Source: JBCBSS01 sp039819065 (GTDB lineage Bacteria; Bacteroidota; Bacteroidia; Cytophagales; Cyclobacteriaceae). Taken from it: DNA of 38,440 nt. Numbering within the stretch: the stretch's first letter is position 1; every line of letters starts with the position of its first letter. This document shows, piece by piece, positions 31,801 through 38,440 of this stretch. The stretch spans positions 1 to 38,440 of the forward strand of contig JBCBSS010000072.1 in NCBI GenBank assembly GCA_039819065.1, given 5' to 3'. The translations under genes and the position numbers were made by a program. The notes under the pieces are model-generated. The model had not been told where the DNA came from. It saw only the letters and a program-made list of their open reading frames with translations, and made no database searches.

Positions 31801-33270
31801 CTAAAATTCTATGGGTTTACCCTGATAAAAGTCTAACACTTTTTGCTTAAAAATATAGTCGTATTTGGCCCTCACCAGGTCGGTGCGAGCACGGTTAAGG
31901 TCATTTTGAGCGATTTGAAAGTCAAATGGACTTACAGCATTGTTGACATTTCTCTGTTGCATCATCCTAAATGATTCTTCCTGGGCAGCCACTTGTCTCA
32001 AAGCTGCAGAATAGGACTGTGCGGCTGCTAACACATCACTGTAAGCGGTCTCAATGGCTTGTCGTAAAGTATTTCTTGTTTCTTCAGCCGTGATTTTCGC
32101 TTGTTCATTGGTAATGGCTGCACGCTGCACACCCGCACGGGCTGAAAGTCCATTGAAAACAGGTATAGCAAGGCTTACTCCAATAGAACGGCTCAAGTTT
32201 TCATCGAATTGGTCCCTAAACCCAAACCCTTCGGAGAAGCTGCCAGAAGGAATGGTAATTGGATCATTTGAGAAAACGCGTTGGTTTGTTCCCTCCACGA
32301 AACCTACTTCCGGGTTTTGAATGACAATATCTGGCCCTCCGTCTGGTATGAATCTGGCTCGATCTGCAGCGCTAGAAAAATTGGTATTGATTGCTGCGTT
32401 AAGTGATAACCTGGGGTATAAGTTTCCCTTGGCAATCTGAATGCCTAAGTCGGCACTTTCTACACCGAGGTCGGCACTTTTAACCTCTGGCATACGTCCT
32501 AGTGCTATATCATATATCTCGTCCGCAGTCAGTTCCGGAATAGTAACATTATCCAGGTCAATTTGCGGCACTTCGATATCAAAAGGCTGACTGGAGGGTA
32601 TTTGTAAAGCTTGTTTTAATTGAAGTAAAGATAGATTCAATGCATTTTGTTGATTGATTACATTGGCTTCGTTACTTGCTTTTTGCGCCATCAAATCCAG
32701 TTTATTGGAAATAGGTAACGCCCCTACCTCTACTTGCTTTTCTACTTGCTGTAGTTGTTGCTCTGTATTACCCAACTGAAGTTTGGCATTGTCTAAAAGC
32801 TCTTTGTTAAAAATAACATTGGTGTAGAAGGTCACTACTGATAAAACGACATCTCCTTCCGTCTTTTTTAGATCGTATTGACTTGCTTCGAAGTTGCTCT
32901 GACTCTGTTTAATGGAATTTCGTAGGCGCATGCCATTAAACAAAGTGACTGAACTGTTGGCCCCGAATCCAGCTGAATTGATACGCTCGGTAACGAAAAG
33001 GTTGGTAGTCGGGTCAATTGACCTACCCCATAAATAACCAGTAGAAGCACTACCATTCACTGTTGGTAATAGTGCCAGTTTCGATTGTTGCAAGTTGATG
33101 TCATTGCTTTGGACATTTAACTGCGACCGCTTCACGGTAAGGTTATTTTCTAATGCGCGATCAATGCAACCTCTGAGCGTCCATACATTATCGCCAGCAG
33201 TTTGTTGTGCGAAAAGTACCGTTGCAGATGATACGAGTAATGCTGTTATCAGAATGCGAATCCGTTTCAT
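31801..33270 (-). CDS. TolC family outer membrane efflux protein
   Basis: A 489-aa outer-membrane channel. Signal peptide MKRIRILITALLVSSATVLFAQQ, then the OEP repeat: W..L..C...AL..N (WTLRGCIDRALENNLTVKRS) and LLPTVNGSAS, LWGR, then long alternating helices; the second half repeats the pattern (LGVESADLGIQIAKGNLYPR, SIGVSLAIPVFNG) as expected for the TolC two-fold architecture. ATG 33270 is chosen over an upstream frame that would hide the signal peptide. Stop is 6 bp before the adaptor gene and start is 10 bp after sdaAB, so it is the middle gene of a three-gene transcript. Export substrate unknown. Confidence 0.93.
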   Translation of the reverse strand: MKRIRILITALLVSSATVLFAQQTAGDNVWTLRGCIDRALENNLTVKRSQLNVQSNDINLQQSKLALLPTVNGSASTGYLWGRSIDPTTNLFVTERINSAGFGANSSVTLFNGMRLRNSIKQSQSNFEASQYDLKKTEGDVVLSVVTFYTNVIFNKELLDNAKLQLGNTEQQLQQVEKQVEVGALPISNKLDLMAQKASNEANVINQQNALNLSLLQLKQALQIPSSQPFDIEVPQIDLDNVTIPELTADEIYDIALGRMPEVKSADLGVESADLGIQIAKGNLYPRLSLNAAINTNFSSAADRARFIPDGGPDIVIQNPEVGFVEGTNQRVFSNDPITIPSGSFSEGFGFRDQFDENLSRSIGVSLAIPVFNGLSARAGVQRAAITNEQAKITAEETRNTLRQAIETAYSDVLAAAQSYSAALRQVAAQEESFRMMQQRNVNNAVSPFDFQIAQNDLNRARTDLVRAKYDYIFKQKVLDFYQGKPIEF

Positions 33271-33280
33271 AGAATGATAA

Positions 33281-33958
33281 TTACAAATCAATATCTGGTA
33301 TATAAATTACTTCCTTTACCCAGCTTAGGCTTTTGAGGTATTCAAGTGTGATGGGTTTGATGCCTGAGTCCATTTCGATTACCTGGCAAGCGAGGTCGTT
33401 TTTTCCTTTTCGCGAAACAGACATCGTAGCAATGTTGCTATCATCGCGTGAAATGACATCAGCGATGAAGGCGATACTGCCTTTTACATCTTCTGCGAAA
33501 ATGATCAATGTATGTAGGTTAGCGGTGAAGTTGGCGGTAAAACCGTTCAAGGTGGTCATTTTAATAACACCACCTCCCCTGCTCTCACCATATACTTCTA
33601 CCTCCTGGTCACCTTTCTTCAAATTGAGTTTGATGGTGTTGGGGTGAAGTGTAGAAGCGTTTCCTACGGATTTAAAAGTGTATTTCAACCCTGCCTTCTT
33701 TGCGTGGTCGAAGGCATTTCTGATACGCTTGTCATCCGTTTTGTAATCCAAAAGGCCGGCTATAATGGCCTTATCACTTCCGTGGCCTTCGTAAGTTCTG
33801 GCAAAAGAGTTGTAGAATGTGATATCTGCCTCATCTGGTGTACCCCCCAGAATTTTAATGGCTGAGCGGGCAATTCGTACTACCCCTGCGGTATGTGAGC
33901 TTGAGGGGCCGATCATTACCGGGCCTATCATGTCGAAAACACTACTTTTTTCCACCAT
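33281..33958 (-). CDS. sdaAB: L-serine ammonia-lyase beta subunit
   Basis: A 225-aa beta chain of the two-subunit, iron-sulfur L-serine dehydratase, which deaminates serine to pyruvate and ammonia. The beta-chain signature FDMIGPVMIGPSSSHTAG is present, then ADITFYNSFARTYEGHGSDK and a C-terminal ACT domain (about 150-222, LIIFAEDVKGSIAFIADVIS ... TMSVSRKGKNDLACQVIEMD). The Fe-S-binding alpha chain (sdaAA) is not in the window. ATG 33958 is preferred to TTG 33982. It has a good promoter and is followed after 10 bp by tolC, an unexpected neighbour. Confidence 0.92.
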   Translation of the reverse strand: MVEKSSVFDMIGPVMIGPSSSHTAGVVRIARSAIKILGGTPDEADITFYNSFARTYEGHGSDKAIIAGLLDYKTDDKRIRNAFDHAKKAGLKYTFKSVGNASTLHPNTIKLNLKKGDQEVEVYGESRGGGVIKMTTLNGFTANFTANLHTLIIFAEDVKGSIAFIADVISRDDSNIATMSVSRKGKNDLACQVIEMDSGIKPITLEYLKSLSWVKEVIYIPDIDL

Positions 33959-34013
33959 TTTGGGGTACTTCTTTAAGATCAATGTTAGTAATAATTCCCT
34001 CGGGCACTATCCA

Positions 34014-34045
34014 CAAAATTATAAATGGTTATTTGCCTGTTTAAA
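34014..34045 (-). promoter_or_regulatory. Bacteroidota-type promoter of sdaAB-tolC-adaptor operon
   Basis: On the minus strand TTTA (34042-34045), 20 bp, then an exact TAnnTTTG match, TAATTTTG (34014-34021). Leader of about 50 nt to ATG 33958. Confidence 0.5.
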
Positions 34046-34130
34046 GCTGCAATTTAACTGATTAAGATTTGGTGATTTTAAAAGTTAAGTTTTTGATCAA
34101 TATTTACGCGTCAAATTCTCTAATCATCAT

Positions 34131-34940
34131 ATGATTCTATTTAACGACGAGCTAATTGAGAACGACCAGTTTTATGTACCATTTAATGACCGGGCTCTGG
34201 CCTATGGTGATGGTCTTTTCGAAACCATCATCCACCGCGATGGTAAAATACAACTGCTAGACTATCACATAGATAGAATTACGGGAGGCCTGGCACTTTT
34301 AAAAATGGACATTCCTGATATGATCAAGTCAAGCCTGGTACAAGAGTCTGTATTGAAGCTACTCGAGGTGAATGGGTTAGATGGCCAGCATGCCAGAATC
34401 AAATTGACCGTTTGGAGAAAACCAGGAGGCTTATATCTACCTACAGGTTCGGATGCTAATTGTATGGTTACAGTAGCAAAAGCGGTTGAGCCTTCTACAT
34501 CACCTGCTCATGTGGGGATCGCTCAAGAAGTGCGTTTACAAAAGCACAAGCTATCAGCTTTCAAAACGATTAGTGCATTGCATTATGTAGTAGCGAATAT
34601 GGAAAAGAGAACCCGCCAACTCGATGATCTCATTCTACTGAGCAGCAGTGGCCACGTTGCCGAGTGTTTATATGCTAATGTATTCTGGGTTATTGATGGG
34701 GTTTATCACACGCCATCAACTGAAACGGGCTGTGTCGGTGGTGTAATGCGTCGTCATTTGATAGCGCAATTGGAAAAGCATGGAGTGGTAGTTATAGAAG
34801 CACAATCGAGTGTTGATGAGTTGCTAAAAAGCCAATACATCTTCAGCGCTAATGTAACCGGATGTAGGCCTATCGCAAGTGTCGAAGGAACGAAGATATC
34901 AACAGAACTACCTGAGGCTATACAGCAATTGGTGCTTTGA
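34131..34940 (+). CDS. PLP-dependent class IV aminotransferase/aminodeoxychorismate lyase-like
   Basis: A 269-aa fold-type IV PLP enzyme. N-terminal NDRALAYGDGLFETIIHRDG, catalytic lysine 145 in LSAFKTISALHYVVA, LILLSSSGHVAECLYANVFW (PLP phosphate region) and the GCVGGVMRR loop are in the family order. Length and the FETI start fit aminodeoxychorismate lyase (PabC, folate synthesis) as well as branched-chain or D-amino-acid aminotransferases; the sequence alone does not decide. Being next to thyA, a folate-dependent enzyme, is compatible with PabC but weak evidence. The 3' end overlaps thyA by 23 bp, tail to tail. Confidence 0.85.
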   Translation: MILFNDELIENDQFYVPFNDRALAYGDGLFETIIHRDGKIQLLDYHIDRITGGLALLKMDIPDMIKSSLVQESVLKLLEVNGLDGQHARIKLTVWRKPGGLYLPTGSDANCMVTVAKAVEPSTSPAHVGIAQEVRLQKHKLSAFKTISALHYVVANMEKRTRQLDDLILLSSSGHVAECLYANVFWVIDGVYHTPSTETGCVGGVMRRHLIAQLEKHGVVVIEAQSSVDELLKSQYIFSANVTGCRPIASVEGTKISTELPEAIQQLVL

Positions 34941-35712
34941 TAGTGGGGTGCGCCTCATAGTTCAATATCTCAAAGTCCTCGAATTGATAGTCAAAAATGC
35001 TTGCAGGCTTTCTTTTGATGGCCAGACTTGGCAGTTGCTTAGGCTCTCGGGTCAATTGCAATTTGGCCTGCTCAAGGTGATTAGTATATAAATGCACATC
35101 ACCACCGGTCCATACGAACTCGCCTGGCTCCAGGTCACATTGCTGAGCGAACATATGCACCAACAGCGCATACGATGCTATATTGAAAGGTACACCTAGA
35201 AAGAAATCTGCACTGCGTTGGTACAATTGACAAGATAGTTTACCCTCCGCTACATAGAACTGGAACAGTGCATGACATGGAGGCAATGCCATGTTATTCA
35301 CTTCTGATACATTCCAGGCACTTACAATATGCCTTCTGGAATCAGGGTTATTTTTAATAGAGTTGATTACTTGGGTAATTTGATCTATCTGCTGCCCGTC
35401 AGGAGTGGGCCAGCTGCGCCATTGATGGCCATAAACCGGCCCCAAATTACCGTCTTCGTCAGCCCATTCATCCCAAATGGTCACCTTATTATCGTTGAGG
35501 TATTTGATATTGGTATCACCACTTAGGAACCACAGTAATTCGTGAATGATAGACCTGAGATGAAGCTTTTTGGTAGTAACCAGTGGAAAGCCCTCCGAAA
35601 GGTCAAACCGCATTTGTCTGCCAAAAACTGATAAAGTACCTGTTCCTGTTCGATCTGATTTCTTCGCTCCGTTGTCCAAAATGTCTTGCATCAAATCCAG
35701 GTACTGTCTCAT
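34918..35712 (-). CDS. thyA: thymidylate synthase
   Basis: A 264-aa enzyme, exactly the length of E. coli ThyA, that makes dTMP from dUMP with methylene-tetrahydrofolate. Landmarks: SDRTGTGTLSVFGRQMRFDL, VTTKKLHLRSIIHELLWFLS, GPVYGHQWRSW, SRRHIVSAWN, catalytic Cys 146 in MALPPCHALFQFY, LYQRSADFFLGVPFNIASYA and HLYTNHLEQ. All active-site residues are in place. Cytoplasmic. Its 3' end overlaps the class IV PLP gene by 23 bp, so the two mRNAs are complementary there; no terminator was seen between them. Confidence 0.97.
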   Translation of the reverse strand: MRQYLDLMQDILDNGAKKSDRTGTGTLSVFGRQMRFDLSEGFPLVTTKKLHLRSIIHELLWFLSGDTNIKYLNDNKVTIWDEWADEDGNLGPVYGHQWRSWPTPDGQQIDQITQVINSIKNNPDSRRHIVSAWNVSEVNNMALPPCHALFQFYVAEGKLSCQLYQRSADFFLGVPFNIASYALLVHMFAQQCDLEPGEFVWTGGDVHLYTNHLEQAKLQLTREPKQLPSLAIKRKPASIFDYQFEDFEILNYEAHPTIKAPIAV

Positions 35713-35823
35713 ATTCTCAGTTTTAAAGTGGTTAGTATCTCGGCAAAATTAATAATGCCCATCAAAAAACCAGCTCAATCACTGTGCTCTTTTTATATCA
35801 ATTGAGCAATAGCCCTTTAGACA

Positions 35824-36531
35824 TTAGAGTGTTTTTATGCGTTTGAGCAGATTATTTTTATAGGTATTACTGATGGGCAGGATTTTGTCCTTGACTTGCA
35901 AGTTGGTGAGATCGATATTTTTGATTTTATCGAGCCTTACAATATATGACCTATGAATACGGATAAAATCATCAGCTGGAAGCTTGTCTTCAATATTCTT
36001 GAGTGTGGAATAGACTACATGATTCTTACCGTCTTCGGTACATATCTTAATATAATCACCATAAGCTTCTACCCACAGTATAGAGGTAAGGTCGAAATTA
36101 ACCAGCACAGAGTCAACCTTGATGAATACACTACTATTGCTGTTGTCTTTTGTGGCAGCCTCTTTAGTCAAGTTGTCCTTAACCTTAAGCACGGCTTTCA
36201 AGAACCTTGAATAATCCATGAGTGGCTTCAGCAGATAGTCAGTCACATCGTAGGCGAATGCATCAATGGCGTATTTCTCACGGCTGCTGATGATAATGAT
36301 CTGTGGTTTCCTATCCAGTGTTTTGATAAGGTCCAGACCTGACATGTTGGGCATTTCCATATCCAAAAAGATAAGATCTACTTCCTGATCTCTCAGTTTA
36401 GAAGCTGCCTCGATGGAATTGGTGAATGAGCCTTGAAGGTCCAGCACATCTGTCTTTCTCACCAAAGCCTCCAGGATCTTAATTGACATTTCGTCATCGT
36501 CGACTATGATGCACTTTATATTTCCAGCCAT
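35824..36531 (-). CDS. LytTR family response regulator
   Basis: A 235-aa two-component regulator. Receiver at about 1-120 with acidic VDDDE, phosphoacceptor Asp 57 (IFLDMEMPNMSG) and LLKPL; the C-terminal LytTR DNA-binding domain spans about 135-232 (VFIKVDSVLVNFDLTSILWV ... YSTLKNIEDKLPADDFIRIH RS region and ISNTYKNNLLKRIKTL). No histidine kinase is adjacent; the cognate 2TM 5TMR-type kinase must be elsewhere. It is monocistronic and separated from mscS by 389 bp, transcribed divergently. Confidence 0.93.
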   Translation of the reverse strand: MAGNIKCIIVDDDEMSIKILEALVRKTDVLDLQGSFTNSIEAASKLRDQEVDLIFLDMEMPNMSGLDLIKTLDRKPQIIIISSREKYAIDAFAYDVTDYLLKPLMDYSRFLKAVLKVKDNLTKEAATKDNSNSSVFIKVDSVLVNFDLTSILWVEAYGDYIKICTEDGKNHVVYSTLKNIEDKLPADDFIRIHRSYIVRLDKIKNIDLTNLQVKDKILPISNTYKNNLLKRIKTL

Positions 36532-36920
36532 TTATTAAATAATTTAAGGTCTTAACAAATTAGTTATTATTCGCTGTCCCGTGATGTAAATCTCGTATTT
36601 GATACTAAAAGTTGTACCACCCGCTTTCTAATGAAACGAATGCTGGATTGACTTATCGTAATAATGCATACACGGTCCAAATCACTGGTACATATTTCCT
36701 ATTAAAAAATGGAGATCGAATTAGGTTAGTCTATCAGCTTAACAACTGTAAAACCAAAAAATTCTACCTATCAAATAGGATGTTTAAAATATTAACATAC
36801 AAATTAAGTAATTATTAATTTTTTAACACACCCAAGATTGCATGAAATTAATTTTTGATTATTTTCACCATTTGTTAACCACTAGTAATCAACCATTTAA
36901 CCAAAACTTAAACCTCTGAA
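36532..36920. other. 389-bp AT-rich divergent promoter region
   Basis: No convincing gene; a 68-codon TTG frame at 36612-36818 lacks support. It must hold the promoters of the LytTR regulator (minus) and mscS (plus). I see no strong palindrome or exact promoter match. Confidence 0.5.
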
Positions 36921-37727
36921 ATGGAACTTGACTCTACTGCAATTTTGGGCTATGTAGAAAAGTATGGCCTCCCTCTCCTTTTAGCAGTTATAACATTAAT
37001 CGTCGGTCTGATGATTATCAAGGTAATTGTTAAAGGCTTTTCAAAAGTAATGAATAAGAGAAATGTTGATGCTTCGCTTCAACCATTCTTAAAAAGTTTA
37101 GTATCCACCGTTTTAAAATTGATGCTGGTCATCTCGATAGCGCAGATGGTTGGTATCGAAATGACATCATTTGTAGCCGTTCTGGGTGCCGCTGGTCTGG
37201 CCATCGGTTTAGCACTTTCCGGTACCCTTCAGAACTTCGCAGGAGGTGTTATGATACTACTGTTTAAGCCTTTCAAGGCAGGTGATATTATCGATGCGCA
37301 AGGTTACACTGGCTCGGTCAAAGAAATTCAGATCTTCAATACGATTCTTAAAACACCAGATAATAAAACCATTATCATTCCTAATGGCCCACTTTCTACC
37401 GGTGCCATGACCAACTATTCTACCGAGCCGCAAAGAAGGGTTGACTTCACCTTCGGCATAGGATATGGAGATGATATTCAAAAAGCAAAAGATGTATTAA
37501 AAGGCATCATTGATAGTGACGAACGCATCCTGAAAGACCCTGAGCCTTTTATCGCCCTTTCTGAACTAGCAGATAGCTCTGTAAACTTTGTAGTAAGGGT
37601 TTGGGTGAATAGCGCCGACTACTGGGGTGTATTCTTCGATACTAATGAAAACGTCAAAATTACATTTGACAAAGAAGGCCTTAATATACCATTCCCTCAA
37701 AGGGACATTCACGTTTACAACCACTAA
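36921..37727 (+). CDS. small-conductance mechanosensitive channel (MscS family)
   Basis: A 268-aa inner-membrane channel that opens on membrane tension to release solutes under hypo-osmotic shock. Three helices: about 15-37 (YGLPLLLAVITLIVGLMIIK), 57-78 (FLKSLVSTVLKLMLVISIAQ) and the Gly/Ala-rich pore helix 83-112 (VAVLGAAGLAIGLALSGTLQ then NFAGGVMILLFKPFKAGDII). The soluble beta and C-terminal domains follow (TVIIPNGPLSTG-like KTIIIPNGPL, RRVDFTFGIGYGDDI, ending FPQRDIHVYNH). Length is close to E. coli MscS (286 aa), so it is a minimal member. The DUF3078 gene starts 16 bp later, probably in the same transcript. Confidence 0.94.
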   Translation: MELDSTAILGYVEKYGLPLLLAVITLIVGLMIIKVIVKGFSKVMNKRNVDASLQPFLKSLVSTVLKLMLVISIAQMVGIEMTSFVAVLGAAGLAIGLALSGTLQNFAGGVMILLFKPFKAGDIIDAQGYTGSVKEIQIFNTILKTPDNKTIIIPNGPLSTGAMTNYSTEPQRRVDFTFGIGYGDDIQKAKDVLKGIIDSDERILKDPEPFIALSELADSSVNFVVRVWVNSADYWGVFFDTNENVKITFDKEGLNIPFPQRDIHVYNH

Positions 37728-37743
37728 TTTTTTAGACTTTAAT

Positions 37744-38440
37744 ATGGTTTCGAAGAGAAAAGACAGACTCTTTGTCATTTTTATAGTCGCTTTAGGCATT
37801 CTGCTTTCAACAGCTTTGAGTGTAAAAGCGCAGGACACAACGACAGTTGCAAGTGACACCAGCTATTGGCAGAAGGGTGTTCTCGGCAATCTAACTTTTT
37901 CGCAAGTAAGCCTTACCAACTGGGTAGCAGGTGGTAACAACGCTATCTCCTTAAATAGCTATGTCGGCATATTCTTCAACTATGCGAAGGACAGGGTAAC
38001 ATGGGAAAATTCTATCGACTTAGCTTATGGCTTGGTTGATCAAGGCGGGCTTGGTTTTCGAAAGAGTGATGATAAGATCAATTATGTAACCAAATTCGGC
38101 TACCTATTTAAGCGTAAACCGAAACTACAGTGGAGTACTTTGGTGGATTTCAGGACCCAATTTGCTCAAGGTTTTGAATTTACTGATGATGGACAAGAGA
38201 TTTTGATTTCGGAATTTATGGCACCTGGCTATATGGTGATATCCACTGGTTTAGAATACAAGCCTTCCAAAGCATTCTCATTGATCCTTGCTCCTGTAAC
38301 GGGTAAGTTAACTTTTGTAACTAATCAAGACCTAGCTAATGAAGGAGCATTTGGTGTAGATGCAGCTGTAAGGGATCAAGGTGGTAATATCATTACCGAG
38401 GGCAAACAATTTAGGGCTGAAATTGGTACGTTTCTAAAAG
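37744..38440 (+). CDS. DUF3078 outer-membrane-type protein, cut by right edge
   Basis: The first 232 residues are visible. A signal peptide (LFVIFIVALGILLSTALSVKAQD) is followed by the DUF3078 opening YWQKGVLGNLTFSQVSLTNW VAGGNN, then alternating amphipathic strands (SLNSYVGIFFNYAKDRVTW, NYVTKFGYLFKRKPKLQWS), the look of an outer-membrane beta-barrel. DUF3078 proteins are common in Bacteroidota and uncharacterised. It follows mscS by 16 bp, so membrane-tension or osmotic stress may govern both; that is inference. Confidence 0.88.
   Translation, partial: MVSKRKDRLFVIFIVALGILLSTALSVKAQDTTTVASDTSYWQKGVLGNLTFSQVSLTNWVAGGNNAISLNSYVGIFFNYAKDRVTWENSIDLAYGLVDQGGLGFRKSDDKINYVTKFGYLFKRKPKLQWSTLVDFRTQFAQGFEFTDDGQEILISEFMAPGYMVISTGLEYKPSKAFSLILAPVTGKLTFVTNQDLANEGAFGVDAAVRDQGGNIITEGKQFRAEIGTFLK

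Noticed and set aside
36612..36818. 68-codon plus-strand frame upstream of mscS
   Set aside because: TTG start, no family or topology signal, lies in an AT-rich divergent promoter region.

Overview
The window reads as chromosomal DNA of a Bacteroidota bacterium, most likely a marine-type Cytophagales (Roseivirga/Fulvivirga-like). The lineage is my inference. It rests on PadR-coupled MacB/FtsX permeases, a DUF3078 protein, lipoproteins with a Cys lipobox, several TAnnTTTG (-7) promoter elements, and intergenic palindromic repeats of the GTCATTTCGA and GGGCTAAAGCCC types common in this phylum. No rRNA, tRNA, CRISPR array, complete IS element or prophage gene was seen.

Layout. 1-8.8 kb: two paralogous modules on the minus strand, each a PadR repressor gene translationally coupled to a large orphan MacB/FtsX-type permease; the first permease runs off the left edge. 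Between them lie a lipoprotein and a membrane protein. Both PadR genes have palindromic candidate operators upstream. 8.5-9.3 kb: a repeat-rich spacer with a 146-bp palindromic element, two 73-bp repeats and three perfect hairpins. 9.3-13.9 kb: NHL-type propeller protein, two small membrane proteins (one only 59 aa), inorganic pyrophosphatase, a secreted Cys-rich protein, a PhzF-family isomerase and a membrane protein.

14.1-17.7 kb: a tight plus-strand operon of a variant M19 dipeptidase, an exported membrane-anchored protein, a 33-aa single-helix microprotein and a sodium:solute symporter. This is my best candidate for a little-described functional unit, a (di)peptide or amino-acid salvage system whose symporter has a micro-subunit. 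17.8-19.6 kb: two coiled-coil envelope proteins. 19.6-21.3 kb: a DEAD-box RNA helicase convergent with the preceding gene; both stop codons lie inside one shared terminator hairpin. 21.3-23.4 kb: a two-component system whose kinase has a Cys/His-rich periplasmic segment; direct-repeat TTAAC boxes lie upstream. 23.5-25.3 kb: GH13 sucrose phosphorylase plus a 97-aa partner.

25.3-26.3 kb: a gene-free stretch of REP-like hairpins with a duplicated 95-bp core, then a 58-aa gene with its own terminator. 26.9-28.4 kb: ECF-type sigma factor with an overlapping membrane protein (possible anti-sigma) and a four-helix membrane protein. 28.5-30.1 kb: GAF histidine kinase carrying an exact 18-bp tandem duplication. 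30.4-34 kb: sdaAB, tolC-like and periplasmic adaptor genes in one tight minus-strand run with no inner-membrane pump. 34.1-38.4 kb: PLP class IV aminotransferase/lyase, thymidylate synthase, LytTR response regulator, MscS channel and a DUF3078 protein cut by the right edge.

Several genes appear to start with TTG or GTG. Three small genes (59, 33 and 58 aa) were found by reading the spacers.
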